Source of the DNA: Clostridia bacterium
Lineage (GTDB): Bacteria; Bacillota; Clostridia; Christensenellales; Aristaeellaceae
Length of the DNA stretch: 15,912 nt
Direction of reading: 5' to 3'
Assembly: GCA_017537105.1 (NCBI GenBank)
Contig: JAFWBZ010000075.1
Location: 1-15,912, forward strand
The position numbers were made by a program, and so were the translations under genes. This document shows, piece by piece, positions 6,510 to 14,083 of the stretch. The notes beneath the pieces are model-generated. The model searched no databases. It had not been told where the DNA came from and saw only the letters and a list, made by a program, of their open reading frames with translations. Each line of letters starts with the position of its first letter. Position 1 is the first letter of the stretch.

Positions 6510-7601
6510 TCACCGTCCCGTTTGCCGCGCTTCCTCTATGGCTATCGTCACGTTCCCGTTTCCGAGCAGGCGCTCCATCTCGTCGGTGGGCAGGTCCACG
6601 TGCCCCAGCCGGGTGTACGCCCAGGCGTTGGAACCGTAGAAGATGACGATCTGGTTCCCCGAATACAGCACGATGTCTCCGGACGCCGTGGTGGTCTGCG
6701 CGTCGTCCCGCGCGATGGTCCGGCCAATCGGCCCCACCTGCTCGAATCCGCCGTACATGGACATGTGGATCGTCAGAGGCAGCAGCTCCCTCAGCGCCGC
6801 CACCGACGCATTCTCCTCCCAGGTCACGGGCACCTCGGTGCCGTCGATCGTCAGCCGCATCGCGCTCTCCCCCCGTTCGTCCAGGCCGCCCGTTTCGGCG
6901 CTGCCCAGGATTTCCTCCATCGCGTCCATCGCCGGAAAGTAGTCCTCCGGATACGCATTGGTCCCCCGCGCCAGGATGTGGGTGCCGTCCATCAGCCGGA
7001 TCTCCAGCCAGAAGTCCTCGCCGTCGGGCACCCCGATCTTGGATTCACTGAAGCCGTCCCACCGGGCGAGGTCGTAGTCCTCCACCACCCGCATCAGCGA
7101 ATCCATCGAGGCGCCGTCGATGGCCTGCTCCTCTCCGTCGTTCACCGACACGCGGTAGCCGTCCTGTTCATGGGTGATACGATAGGTATCGTAGTCGATT
7201 TTTCCGCTCCGATACAGGAAAAATGTGGAGATCGCCCGCTGCGCGGTCAGCGTCACGTGCAGCGCCTCGTCCACGGTCGCCGTGTAGACGGCGTCGTCGT
7301 TTTCCAGGTTCGGAGAGCGGCCATAGACCGCCACCGAGGTGGTTCCCGGCTTCAGACCGGTGAACGTCAAGACTTCGGCGTAGGAGGCGCCGTCCTCCAC
7401 CTCGGGATCGCTGCCCCCGTAGTCCCATTCCGCGGTGCCGGAGAGAATGGAAGGGTCCTCGATCTCAAAGGAGTACACATACCCGCCGCCCTCGAAGGAG
7501 AGAAAGGTCAGCACGGCCTGCGCATCGGCGCTCTCCGCCGCGCAGACGGTCGCGCCGATGCAGAGCAGCACCGCCAGGAGCAAGGAAAAACCGCGTTTCA
7601 T
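6510..7601 (-). CDS. Secreted protein with paralogous N-terminal domains and a C-terminal cyclophilin-like domain
   Basis: A 363-residue exported protein with a signal peptide (MKRGFSLLLAVLLCIG, cleavage near Ala21). Residues about 30-235 match the short paralogue at 4374-5120 block by block: FTGLKPGTT, YTATVDEAL, VSVNDG, EDYDLARWDGF and TNAYPEDYF. Residues 248-357 form a second module resembling the Cyclophil_like2 family (PF18050): WEENASV, GGFEQVGPIG, ASGDIVLYSGNQIVIFYGSN and WAYTRLG. The module is shared with stand-alone secreted cyclophilin-like proteins whose function is poorly known; prolyl isomerase activity should not be assumed. GGAAGGAGGG precedes the ATG. It lies between the membrane protein and flavin reductase genes in the same direction. 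Confidence 0.82.
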   Translation of the reverse strand: MKRGFSLLLAVLLCIGATVCAAESADAQAVLTFLSFEGGGYVYSFEIEDPSILSGTAEWDYGGSDPEVEDGASYAEVLTFTGLKPGTTSVAVYGRSPNLENDDAVYTATVDEALHVTLTAQRAISTFFLYRSGKIDYDTYRITHEQDGYRVSVNDGEEQAIDGASMDSLMRVVEDYDLARWDGFSESKIGVPDGEDFWLEIRLMDGTHILARGTNAYPEDYFPAMDAMEEILGSAETGGLDERGESAMRLTIDGTEVPVTWEENASVAALRELLPLTIHMSMYGGFEQVGPIGRTIARDDAQTTTASGDIVLYSGNQIVIFYGSNAWAYTRLGHVDLPTDEMERLLGNGNVTIAIEEARQTGR

Positions 7602-7666
7602 TCAGAGCCCTCCTTCCGCAAATCGTCGTCAATTCTGTCTGCAGGTTCCTCCGGGCCGCGCGCCCG

Positions 7667-8074
7667 TCATCGCCCGTCGTCCTGTTCGGCCCTGCGGTTC
7701 AGCTCCGCCTCGATCCGGTTCAGCGTGCCGAAGAACCGGCGGGTGGCGACCGCCGGGCCGAACAGGAGAAGCCCGAAGGTGTTCCAGCCGAACATGTGCC
7801 ACCACGACGTGTGCGGCCCCTCGATCCCCAGCGCGAGCGCCTTTGCCTTCAATTCTTCGGCGATCCTCGCCATCCAGACGAGGGTGTAGAGGAACAGCGT
7901 CGGGATGCCCAGCAGGTAGGCCTTCCAATAGCGCTGCGTCCTGCGGCCGAGGATTTCATCCAGTTCGTCCTGCAGGCCGCCGAGGGGCATGTAGGCCAGG
8001 AAGAACAGCCCGGCGGTGCAGAAATCGATGAATCCCAGCCAGAAGCCGGGCCGCTGCGTGCGCCTGAATCTCAA
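7667..8074 (-). CDS. DUF4234-like small membrane protein, TTG start
   Basis: A 135-residue protein with three likely membrane segments at about 10-30, 52-72 and 94-112, and a charged C-terminus. The segments FWLGFIDFCTAGLFFLAYMP and HTSWWHMFGWNTFGLLLFGP are distinctive and look conserved; family membership in DUF4234 is a tentative recollection. The function is unknown. The reading frame has no ATG before the first membrane segment. The likely start is TTG at 8074, which overlaps the stop of the aldo/keto reductase gene (TTGA) and has GAGGAG nine bases upstream. That overlap implies coupled translation. Confidence 0.75.
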   Translation of the reverse strand: MRFRRTQRPGFWLGFIDFCTAGLFFLAYMPLGGLQDELDEILGRRTQRYWKAYLLGIPTLFLYTLVWMARIAEELKAKALALGIEGPHTSWWHMFGWNTFGLLLFGPAVATRRFFGTLNRIEAELNRRAEQDDGR

Positions 8075-9252
8075 TTCCGTCTGCTCCTCTTAGCCGCCTC
8101 TTCGCGCTGGCGGCAGAGCTCCGCCCAGCTCGGCATCCTGGCGAGCGTCTCCGACAGCTCCCTGAGCGCCCCGGGAATATCGATGTTTTGCGGGCACACC
8201 GCGGCGCACGCCCCGCAGGCGATGCAGGCGGAAGGGCGCTTGTCCTCCGGCAGCGCGTCGAACTGCATGGAGACCGTCATGGATTGGGCGAACCGGACGT
8301 CGTTGTAGGCGTGGATCAGCATCGGGATATCCAGCCCCATCGGGCACCCGTCGCAGCAGTACCGGCAGCGGGTGCAGGGCAGCGCGTCCTTCAACCCCTC
8401 GGCGATGCGCTCCAGCAGCGACGCCTCCGCGTCACTCTGCGGCAGTCCGCCGGAGAAGGTCGCCACGTTGTCCACCATCTGCTCCATCGCTGACATGCCG
8501 GACAGCACCATCTTCACATTGGGCAGCCTCTGCAGCCAGCGGAAGCTCCACGCCGCCGTGCTCTCGTCCGGGCGCAGCGCCCTCAGCCCGGCCTCATCCG
8601 ACTCGTCAAGCGTCGCAAGCCTGCCGCCGCGCAGTGGCTCCATCACCCACACGGGGATGTTTCTCGCGGTCAGCAGGTCGTACTTGGCCCTCGCGTCCTG
8701 CAGGGTCCAGTCGAGGTAGTTCAGCTGGATCTGGCAGAATTCCATGCTGTCCCCCGCGTAGTCGAGGAACTTTTCCAACGTGTCCGGACGGGCGTGGCTG
8801 GAAAAGCCCAGATGGCGGATGCGCCCCAGGCGCTTTTGCTCCCGGAAGTAGTCGAGGATCCCCCATTTCGGGTCGGTGTACACCCCAAAGGAATTCTCAT
8901 AGACGTTGTGCAGCAGATAGAAATCAAAGCAGTCCACGCCGCACTTTTTCAGCTGTTCCTCAAAGATCTCGGCCGGGTTGTAGCTCGCCGCGATCTGATG
9001 GCCCGGATACTTGTTCGCCAGCAGCCACCGGTCCCGGGGATGGCGCCTCAGCGCCTTCCCGATGGCGATCTCGCTCAGCCCGCTGTGATAGGGCCAGGCG
9101 GTATCGAAGTAGTTCACGCCCTGCGCGATGGCGTAGTCCACCATCCGCTGCAGCTCCGCCTCGTCGATGGCCTTGTCCGCCGTGAGCGGCTGCCGCATGC
9201 ACCCAAATCCCAGCCGGGACAGCCTTTCGCCGCAAGCCTCATTGTACTGCAT
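8071..9252 (-). CDS. Aldo/keto reductase with two C-terminal [4Fe-4S] cluster motifs
   Basis: The 393-residue protein joins an aldo/keto reductase barrel to a bacterial ferredoxin-like tail. The catalytic tetrad is visible: Asp50 and Tyr55 in YFDTAWPYHSG, the Lys of LANKYPG (about 81) and the His of YLLHN (about 115). The tail has a CTRCRYCCDGCP motif (about 294-305) and CIACGACAAVCP (about 344-355), each able to hold a 4Fe-4S cluster. Such fusions are common in anaerobes and probably reduce an unknown carbonyl with electrons passing through the clusters. The ATG at 9252 has GGAGG at good spacing; an ATG at 9267 has AGGGGA directly abutting it and is less likely. No cysteine of either cluster is missing. 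Confidence 0.92.
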   Translation of the reverse strand: MQYNEACGERLSRLGFGCMRQPLTADKAIDEAELQRMVDYAIAQGVNYFDTAWPYHSGLSEIAIGKALRRHPRDRWLLANKYPGHQIAASYNPAEIFEEQLKKCGVDCFDFYLLHNVYENSFGVYTDPKWGILDYFREQKRLGRIRHLGFSSHARPDTLEKFLDYAGDSMEFCQIQLNYLDWTLQDARAKYDLLTARNIPVWVMEPLRGGRLATLDESDEAGLRALRPDESTAAWSFRWLQRLPNVKMVLSGMSAMEQMVDNVATFSGGLPQSDAEASLLERIAEGLKDALPCTRCRYCCDGCPMGLDIPMLIHAYNDVRFAQSMTVSMQFDALPEDKRPSACIACGACAAVCPQNIDIPGALRELSETLARMPSWAELCRQREEAAKRSRRN

Positions 9253-9299
9253 GGAATTGTCCTCCATTCCCCTGTCGTCGGTATTCGGCGCATTTGCCG

Positions 9300-9473
9300 T
9301 TCCCGGAAGGAAGCCGCGTTATCGATCCAGCCCTCCGCGACGGTTCCGGTTCCCAGGCCGAGCCTGCCGGCCGCGCTGCGGACGGCAATCTTTGCGCCCG
9401 GTGCGCCTTTGAAAAATAACCCCTTATTCTTTTTCGCCGCGTCCGCCGCCTTTTCCTGCTCAACGAAAATCGA
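9300..9473 (-). pseudogene. Possible gene remnant, unidentified
   Basis: On the minus strand one frame reads like a protein tail: an EQEKAADAAKKNKG helix, then FFKGAPGAKIAV, then GTGTVAEGWIDNAASF. Codon third positions are mostly G or C, as in the neighbouring genes. However, the frame runs back without a start through the terminator and forward without a stop into the aldo/keto reductase gene, so it is not an intact gene. It could be the C-terminal end of a lost redox or flavodoxin-like protein, but I cannot name the family. A chance open frame in GC-rich DNA is the alternative. Confidence 0.3.
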
Positions 9474-9526
9474 TGAGGGGCGTTCATCCAGGTGGGAAAC
9501 AAGCCCGGAACGGATGCTGCGCAGTC

Positions 9527-9570
9527 GAAAAAAAGGTCCCATGTCCGGCGCGATGTGCTTCCGGCATGGG
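9527..9570 (-). terminator. Strong intrinsic terminator of the right-hand operon
   Basis: On the minus strand CCCATGCCGG pairs with CCGGACATGGG (one bulged A) around a 12-base loop. It is followed by ACC and seven consecutive T (complement of the A-run at 9528-9534). It lies 23 bases past the stop of the gene ending at 9593 and marks a transcription boundary between the two minus-strand units. Confidence 0.88.
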
Positions 9571-9592
9571 CTTTTGCTTGTTCTGCCGTCCG

Positions 9593-10264
9593 TTACCACA
9601 CGAACGGGAGGATCTTGTATCGAACCCTCCGCTTGTATTCGGCGTACCCCGCCAGCCCCCGCTCCAGCACCTGCTCCTCATTGCGCATGCGCCGGGCGAT
9701 GATCGGGATATAGGCCAGCAGGATGACAAAGGAGATCGGCGACCCCAGAACCAGGGGCATGGACAGAAACAGCAGCAGCGTGCTCATGTACATCGGGTGG
9801 CGCACGACGCCGTACAGGCCCGTGTCGACGACCCGCTGGTCCTTCTGCACCTCCACCGTCCGGGAGAGCCAGGCGTTCTCCCGCAGCACCTCGGCGTACA
9901 GCAGGTAGCCCAGCAAAAACACGCCCGTTGCGACCCAGGACACCGCGTCCGGCAGGATGATCCAGCGAAAGCGGAAATTCAGCCCCGCGACGACGAACGC
10001 CGCCAGGAACATGAGCGCGCTGAGCAGGATCACCTGCCGCTGTTCCCCCTGCTCCTCCCTTGCGTTCAGGCGCTTTTGGAGGAGCTCCGGCGACCTTCGC
10101 AGCATCACGAGCCCGGCGGCAAACATGGGAACGAACAGGATCCCCATCAGCAGCCAGCCCTGCCGCCACATGAGCGTCCCCGCGGGCAAAAACAGCAGCA
10201 GCCCCAGCAGCGCAACTCCGCCCAGGAACCGCACGATCGCCTGTTTCAGCAATTTCGCATGCAT
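9593..10264 (-). CDS. Isoprenylcysteine carboxyl methyltransferase (ICMT)-family membrane protein
   Basis: A 223-residue integral membrane protein with four to five hydrophobic segments (about 10-28, 34-54, 78-95, 104-123, 160-190). The C-terminal methyltransferase signature is present: GLYGVVRHPMYMS (149-161), then NEEQVL (195-200), then YAEYKRRVRYKILPF (207-221). Members transfer a methyl group from SAM in the membrane. Bacterial relatives rarely have prenylated substrates, so the real substrate is unknown. AGGAGTGAG precedes the ATG at 10264. It lies 14 bases after the hydrolase gene and is the last gene before the terminator. Confidence 0.85.
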   Translation of the reverse strand: MHAKLLKQAIVRFLGGVALLGLLLFLPAGTLMWRQGWLLMGILFVPMFAAGLVMLRRSPELLQKRLNAREEQGEQRQVILLSALMFLAAFVVAGLNFRFRWIILPDAVSWVATGVFLLGYLLYAEVLRENAWLSRTVEVQKDQRVVDTGLYGVVRHPMYMSTLLLFLSMPLVLGSPISFVILLAYIPIIARRMRNEEQVLERGLAGYAEYKRRVRYKILPFVW

Positions 10265-10278
10265 ATTGCTCACTCCTG

Positions 10279-10851
10279 TCAGCAGCAATCCGTCGGGCGT
10301 CGCAGGAACGCCCCGATGCTGGCCATGGTTGTCTCCAGCGTCCGCAGGTCGCGCAGCACGTCCCCGGTCTCCAGGGAGTGGTTGGCGCCTTCGGTCAGGG
10401 CGAGCGGAATGCCCCGCTCCCGGCAGGCCGCGAGAATCGCGCCGGTCTCCGCCCAGGGATCGGCGGTGCCGTGAAAGGCAATGGCGTTCCCCCGCACAAA
10501 CGGGAACGTCTCCGCCAGCGGCGTGAGCAGGACGCTTTGAACCGCCAGTCCTCGTTCCTGCGCATACTTTGACGCCACGATGGTTCCGATGCTCTTGCCG
10601 ATGAACAGGATCTCCCGACAGTCCGCCCAACGCACCGGCGAAAGCATTTCTTCGGCCTGGGACCACGCGATCTCCAGGCACGCGCGCATCTTTTCCCCGT
10701 CGCCGCGCACCTTCTCCGGGAAGCCCGCATAGGGCACGGGCAATACCGCATAGCCGGCGGCCTTCGCGAGCTTCGCGGAGTAGTACAGCAGGGGTTTGTC
10801 GCAGTGGTAGCCGATGCCCGGAAACAGCACCGCCAGTCGCCTATCGTCCAT
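10279..10851 (-). CDS. Small alpha/beta hydrolase-family protein
   Basis: A 190-residue cytoplasmic protein with an alpha/beta hydrolase layout: nucleophile elbow FIGKSIGTIVA with Ser87, an acid in HGTADPWAE (Asp131) and His158 in EGANHSLE. These three form a plausible catalytic triad at the expected order and spacing. It lacks a long lid domain, so the substrate is not predictable. The start at 10851 has AAGGAGAA seven bases upstream and overlaps the rhodanese stop by 11 bases, indicating co-translation. A longer open frame upstream runs through the rhodanese gene and is not used. Confidence 0.82.
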   Translation of the reverse strand: MDDRRLAVLFPGIGYHCDKPLLYYSAKLAKAAGYAVLPVPYAGFPEKVRGDGEKMRACLEIAWSQAEEMLSPVRWADCREILFIGKSIGTIVASKYAQERGLAVQSVLLTPLAETFPFVRGNAIAFHGTADPWAETGAILAACRERGIPLALTEGANHSLETGDVLRDLRTLETTMASIGAFLRRPTDCC

Positions 10852-11140
10852 CGGTTTCTCCTTTATAGCGGTTGATCCCGCCGATGCTCCGGACCCGGCT
10901 GTACCCGCGCCGTTTGAGGATGGCCGCGGCCCGGGCGCTCCGGCTCCCCCGCAGGCAGTAGAGGAACAGCGGCCTGTCCGCGGGCAGGTCCGCCCCTCCG
11001 AGGGTCGACAGCGGCACATTTATTGCGCCGGGGATGTGTCCGGCGGCGAACTCCTCCGGCTCCCGCACGTCGACGAGCAGAGCCCCTTCCGTCCTCCGGC
11101 ATTCCTCCAGGCCTTTGTTGATGTTTGAGAACAGCAGCAT
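10841..11140 (-). CDS. Single-domain rhodanese-like protein
   Basis: A 99-residue rhodanese domain: VDVREPEEFAAGHIPGAINV (23-42) and active-site loop CLRGSRSA beginning at Cys62, then a RSIGGINRY end (85-92). With the catalytic cysteine present it can carry a persulfide, so sulfur transfer to or from thiols is the likely role; the acceptor is unknown. AGGAGGG lies nine bases before the ATG. The gene starts 3 bases after the CAT-like stop and overlaps the hydrolase gene, so it is inside one operon. Confidence 0.92.
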   Translation of the reverse strand: MLLFSNINKGLEECRRTEGALLVDVREPEEFAAGHIPGAINVPLSTLGGADLPADRPLFLYCLRGSRSARAAAILKRRGYSRVRSIGGINRYKGETDGR

Positions 11141-11143
11141 GGC

Positions 11144-11818
11144 TCATTCCCTCCTGTCCGCCCCGGAAGGGTCCTTCACAAACGCGTCGATCTCCCGCTG
11201 CAGCAGGCGAAACACGTTCGCGAGCAGATACCCGTCCGCGATGGCGTGGTTGAGGCGCACGCTCACGGGCATCATGAGCCGGCCGTTCTCCTCCCGGTAC
11301 CTGCCCCAGTTGACGATGGGCGCGAAGAACAGGTGGCCGTCCGGGAGCTCGATGTTCAGCGAATCGTAGGACAGCCAGGGAATACTGGAGGCGTCAAACC
11401 AATTGGGATGGTTGGCCGCGTCCAGTCCGTATTCCCGGGTCGCCTTGGCGCGCTCGATGTCCGCGCAGGCGTTGGCATAGAAGGTCCCGTAGTCCTCGCT
11501 GTAGGTCGTATAGACGGACGTGCAGGTCTCCGTGTCCTCGTGGAACACGTACTGCGTGGGATTGATCACGTCGTAGCAGATCAATTCGTCCGTCTGCCAG
11601 AGATAGCCCATCCTGTAATCCTCGCGGGAATTCAGCACCTTCGAGAGGATATACAGGAAATTGATGTGGAATTTCGTGCCCGCGCGCCTGGAATGCGCCG
11701 CCAGCTCCGTCACGTCGATCCTCGCCGTCATGGAGGTCGAGCACTTGCAGTCCTCGGAAAAGTGGCGGAAGACGCCCTTTCGATAGTAGGTTTCCCGGTC
11801 GATCACCCTGTAGCCCAT
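11144..11818 (-). CDS. Chloramphenicol acetyltransferase-like protein (type A CAT fold)
   Basis: The 224-residue protein follows the classical CAT architecture. An N-terminal YRVIDRETYYRKGVFRHF resembles the start of CatA enzymes, FHINFLYILSKVLN corresponds to the trimer-forming region, and the catalytic motif HAIADG spans 191-196 with His191 as general base. CAT uses acetyl-CoA to acetylate chloramphenicol, but many chromosomal clostridial relatives have unproven substrates, so resistance should not be assumed. The ATG at 11818 (GAGGGGG seven bases upstream) is preferred to one at 11824 that abuts the binding site. Base composition matches its neighbours, so there is no sign of a recently mobile resistance gene. 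Confidence 0.85.
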   Translation of the reverse strand: MGYRVIDRETYYRKGVFRHFSEDCKCSTSMTARIDVTELAAHSRRAGTKFHINFLYILSKVLNSREDYRMGYLWQTDELICYDVINPTQYVFHEDTETCTSVYTTYSEDYGTFYANACADIERAKATREYGLDAANHPNWFDASSIPWLSYDSLNIELPDGHLFFAPIVNWGRYREENGRLMMPVSVRLNHAIADGYLLANVFRLLQREIDAFVKDPSGADRRE

Positions 11819-11843
11819 GTGCATTCCCCCTCGCGTGGCCTCG

Positions 11844-12737
11844 CTAAAACAGATCCAGCGAACTGTCCAGATAGATTTCCTCCCGCACCTTCAGCTGATG
11901 CTCCGGCTTCGTCATGTAATAGAGCAGGAATTCCAGCACGACGGCGCTGCCCAGGCTTCGCCCCTCGATCTTGAAGTGGGAAAAGCCGTTCGGCAGCCAG
12001 ACCCTTTGAATGTCCCCGATGCCGATGAACCCCGGATTTCGCATGGCGTCGGAGAAGCGATAGCCCCTGTCGGCGTCCGGAGACGCGCAGACGTGCTCCG
12101 CGCAGTCCTCGCCCAGGTTCTTCCGGCTGACGTTTTCGTAGCACGCCCGCCGGTCAGGACAATCGAACCAGCAGCATTCGTTGCACAGAAACTCCACCTT
12201 CTGCTTCCGGCGCTCCGGCAGCGCGAACAGCCTGGCCCGTTCCCTGTTCAGCCGGAAATCCGGCACCACAAAGCGGAACTCCGGGCGGTCCAGCTCGGCC
12301 TCGAACGACGCGAATTCCCGCAGCACCTTGGTCGTCGAGGAGACGAAATACAGCCCCGGATACCTCTCGCGAAGGCAGTGCAGCAACAGGTCCGAGTGGA
12401 GAATCACACCGCTCGGCACTCCTCCGTTTTTCTCAAACAGCGCGCACAGGGCGTTGCACTTTCGGTCGGAGAGGTGCTCCTCCCGCAGCAGGGAATTGCT
12501 GAAGGTGAGCCGCGCGGAGATCCCGTATTCCCGCGTCAGCGCCGCAGCGTCCTCCGGCCGCGCTTCGCCGGAACCGACACGGCCCCCGCCCCAGAGGCAG
12601 TCGGCGGGCGCGCCGTAGATGGAGCCGATTTCGCACCAGTCGTAGAAGTATTCCCTGTGCCCGCGAAACAGCGGCAGGAAGGCGCGGTACAGCTCGTAGA
12701 ATTCAAACAGTCCGGGAAGGTGATAGTAGGCCTTCAT
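11844..12737 (-). CDS. Cys-rich U32-peptidase-like protein, function unknown
   Basis: A 297-residue protein with features of the U32 family barrel: LTFSNSLL (78-84), HSDLLL, VSSTTKVL and the hallmark FKIEGRSLGSA near the end (255-265). In the middle it has a dense cysteine block, CNECCWFDCPDRRAC (185-199), followed by Cys212 and Cys217. These could bind an iron-sulfur cluster, as known for UbiU/UbiV-type U32 proteins. Close relatives appear widespread in clostridia, but I know no tested function. The start at 12737 has a modest AGGA. It lies 25 bases ahead of the CAT-like gene and 49 after the AT-rich gene. Confidence 0.75.
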   Translation of the reverse strand: MKAYYHLPGLFEFYELYRAFLPLFRGHREYFYDWCEIGSIYGAPADCLWGGGRVGSGEARPEDAAALTREYGISARLTFSNSLLREEHLSDRKCNALCALFEKNGGVPSGVILHSDLLLHCLRERYPGLYFVSSTTKVLREFASFEAELDRPEFRFVVPDFRLNRERARLFALPERRKQKVEFLCNECCWFDCPDRRACYENVSRKNLGEDCAEHVCASPDADRGYRFSDAMRNPGFIGIGDIQRVWLPNGFSHFKIEGRSLGSAVVLEFLLYYMTKPEHQLKVREEIYLDSSLDLF

Positions 12738-12786
12738 TTTTGCATTCGTCCTATCGCAGCGTTTCGCTTGATAAACTGGAATTTGT

Positions 12787-13137
12787 TTATAGCTTGTCCA
12801 TCATATGAAAGTACTCAAAGAATTTACTGAATGCAGCATCCTCACCTTCGTGACGGATAATCAGGGCTTCCCAATTCAGTGAGTCAAAATCATTGTATTT
12901 CAAAGCAAGGAATGCATTCATTTTCTCATTTAAGCTGGCTTCTCCATCATCCCGGTTTTCCTCTACTGCCATTTGCCATCCGTTTAAGAAATGGAACAAG
13001 TATCGAATGTTTGCTTCGTTGCCAAAATATAGTTCCGGTCTTGTTTCAATCCTTGACAACAGATCCTTCATCCGATTGTTGAGTGGTTTGTTCAGGGATT
13101 TCCGCATTTCCTCTACGAAGACTTCATATAAATCCAT
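12787..13137 (-). CDS. AT-rich small protein, immunity-protein-like
   Basis: A 116-residue soluble, acidic and aromatic-rich protein. The pattern DLLSRIETRPELYFG (25-39), then IRYLFHFLNGW (44-54), NWEALII (88-94) and AAFSKFFEYF (101-110) recalls the family of small Firmicutes proteins with an 'ERPGMYLG ... FL.GY ... W..II ... FF' layout, several of which are treated as toxin immunity proteins. This is a resemblance only; no toxin gene is nearby. Base composition is about 32-42% GC in the lines counted, against roughly 62% in the neighbour, so it was probably acquired by transfer. The ATG at 13137 with TGGGGGA is preferred; a TTG at 13152 also opens the frame. Confidence 0.75.
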   Translation of the reverse strand: MDLYEVFVEEMRKSLNKPLNNRMKDLLSRIETRPELYFGNEANIRYLFHFLNGWQMAVEENRDDGEASLNEKMNAFLALKYNDFDSLNWEALIIRHEGEDAAFSKFFEYFHMMDKL

Positions 13138-13186
13138 ATAATTCCCCCACAAATCCCGATCTGTCGCCCGCCATTTCGTGCAGCCG

Positions 13187-13984
13187 TCAATCGCCTACCG
13201 AAATGAGGAACCGCAGCATGCGCTCCTTGTAGTCCGGCGCGAGGTCGTACACCGCGTGCCCATAGCCGTCATACATGTAAAGCTCGCCATCCTTCACACG
13301 CTCCGCGATGCGCGCGGAGGCCTCCCCGCCCAGCACCCGGTCGTCCGTGGAGCCGAGCACCAGCACCGGACAGGCGATCTTATCTAACTCGGCTTCGACA
13401 TCAAAGCCCCGCAACCCCTCCGCCAGGATGACAAAGCGGTTCAGATCCTCGTCGGTCACGGTCTCCGCGGCGGCGAGCAGCAGCGCCCGCGACTGTTCAA
13501 ACACGTTCTTCGGATAGATGGCCTCTCCGAAGGCCAGATAGAGCGCCGCCGCGTCCCCGGCCTTCGCCAGCCGGATCCAGTTTTCCACCGCCCGGGTTTG
13601 CGCCTCGGTCACCCGGGCCGACGTGGAGCCGAGGATCAGCCGCCGCACCAGCTCCGGATGCTCCATCGCGATCTCCATGGCCATCATGCCGCCCTGGGAA
13701 GCGCCGAAGAGGCACACGGGACCGAGCCCCAGGGCGCGGAACGCCTCCGCCGTGTCTCGCGCCATGTCCTGCACAGGGTAGGCGTCGGGCAGCTCGTTCC
13801 TGCGCTCGAAGACGTAGATCGTGAAGTCTTCCGCCAACGGCTGGTACGCCTGCGCGACGGCGTCCGCCAAGCCCATGACCCTCTGCACGCTGAGCCCCGG
13901 AAGGATCACCAGCGGCTCCGCTCCGTGACCGAACCGGCAATAGTCCATCGTAAAATCGTCCGTTTTGATGGTCTCAACCCGCAT
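13187..13984 (-). CDS. Alpha/beta hydrolase
   Basis: A 265-residue cytoplasmic hydrolase with the full fold: oxyanion region VILPGLS (26-32), nucleophile elbow FGASQGGMMA with Ser96, acid in LGSTDDRVLGG (Asp214 or Asp215) and catalytic His243 in DGYGHAVYD. The cap region between about 120 and 195 is helical, as in typical esterase, lipase or C-C hydrolase members. The substrate cannot be inferred. AAAAGGGG lies eight bases before the ATG at 13984. It follows the DUF1801 gene after 99 bases and precedes the AT-rich gene by 49. Confidence 0.88.
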   Translation of the reverse strand: MRVETIKTDDFTMDYCRFGHGAEPLVILPGLSVQRVMGLADAVAQAYQPLAEDFTIYVFERRNELPDAYPVQDMARDTAEAFRALGLGPVCLFGASQGGMMAMEIAMEHPELVRRLILGSTSARVTEAQTRAVENWIRLAKAGDAAALYLAFGEAIYPKNVFEQSRALLLAAAETVTDEDLNRFVILAEGLRGFDVEAELDKIACPVLVLGSTDDRVLGGEASARIAERVKDGELYMYDGYGHAVYDLAPDYKERMLRFLISVGD

Positions 13985-14083
13985 ATGTGTACCCCTTTTC
14001 CTTCCCTTCGCCGGTTTCGCCCTTCCACGCGGCCTTCTGCACAAGGCAGGTGCACACCCTGGAAAACGGCATATTCAACACAT

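Larger units (their letters stand above)
9253..9592. other. 340-base gap between two operons
   Basis: The gap follows the isoprenylcysteine-methyltransferase-type gene and precedes the aldo/keto reductase gene, both on the minus strand. It holds an intrinsic terminator (9527-9570) and a coding-like remnant (9300-9473). The AT-rich patch near 9410-9440 contains AATAACCCCTTATT, a small palindrome. I could not find a convincing promoter for the aldo/keto reductase, although the terminator implies that one should exist here. Confidence 0.6.

Noticed and set aside
6498..7889. Long plus-strand open frame (463 codons)
   Set aside because: It is antisense to the cyclophilin-like secreted protein gene and part of the membrane protein gene; composition is shadow-like and there is no recognisable domain.
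11144..11818. Mobile antibiotic-resistance gene
   Set aside because: The CAT-like gene sits within a normal operon, has the local base composition, and no transposase or inverted repeats flank it; resistance is unproven.
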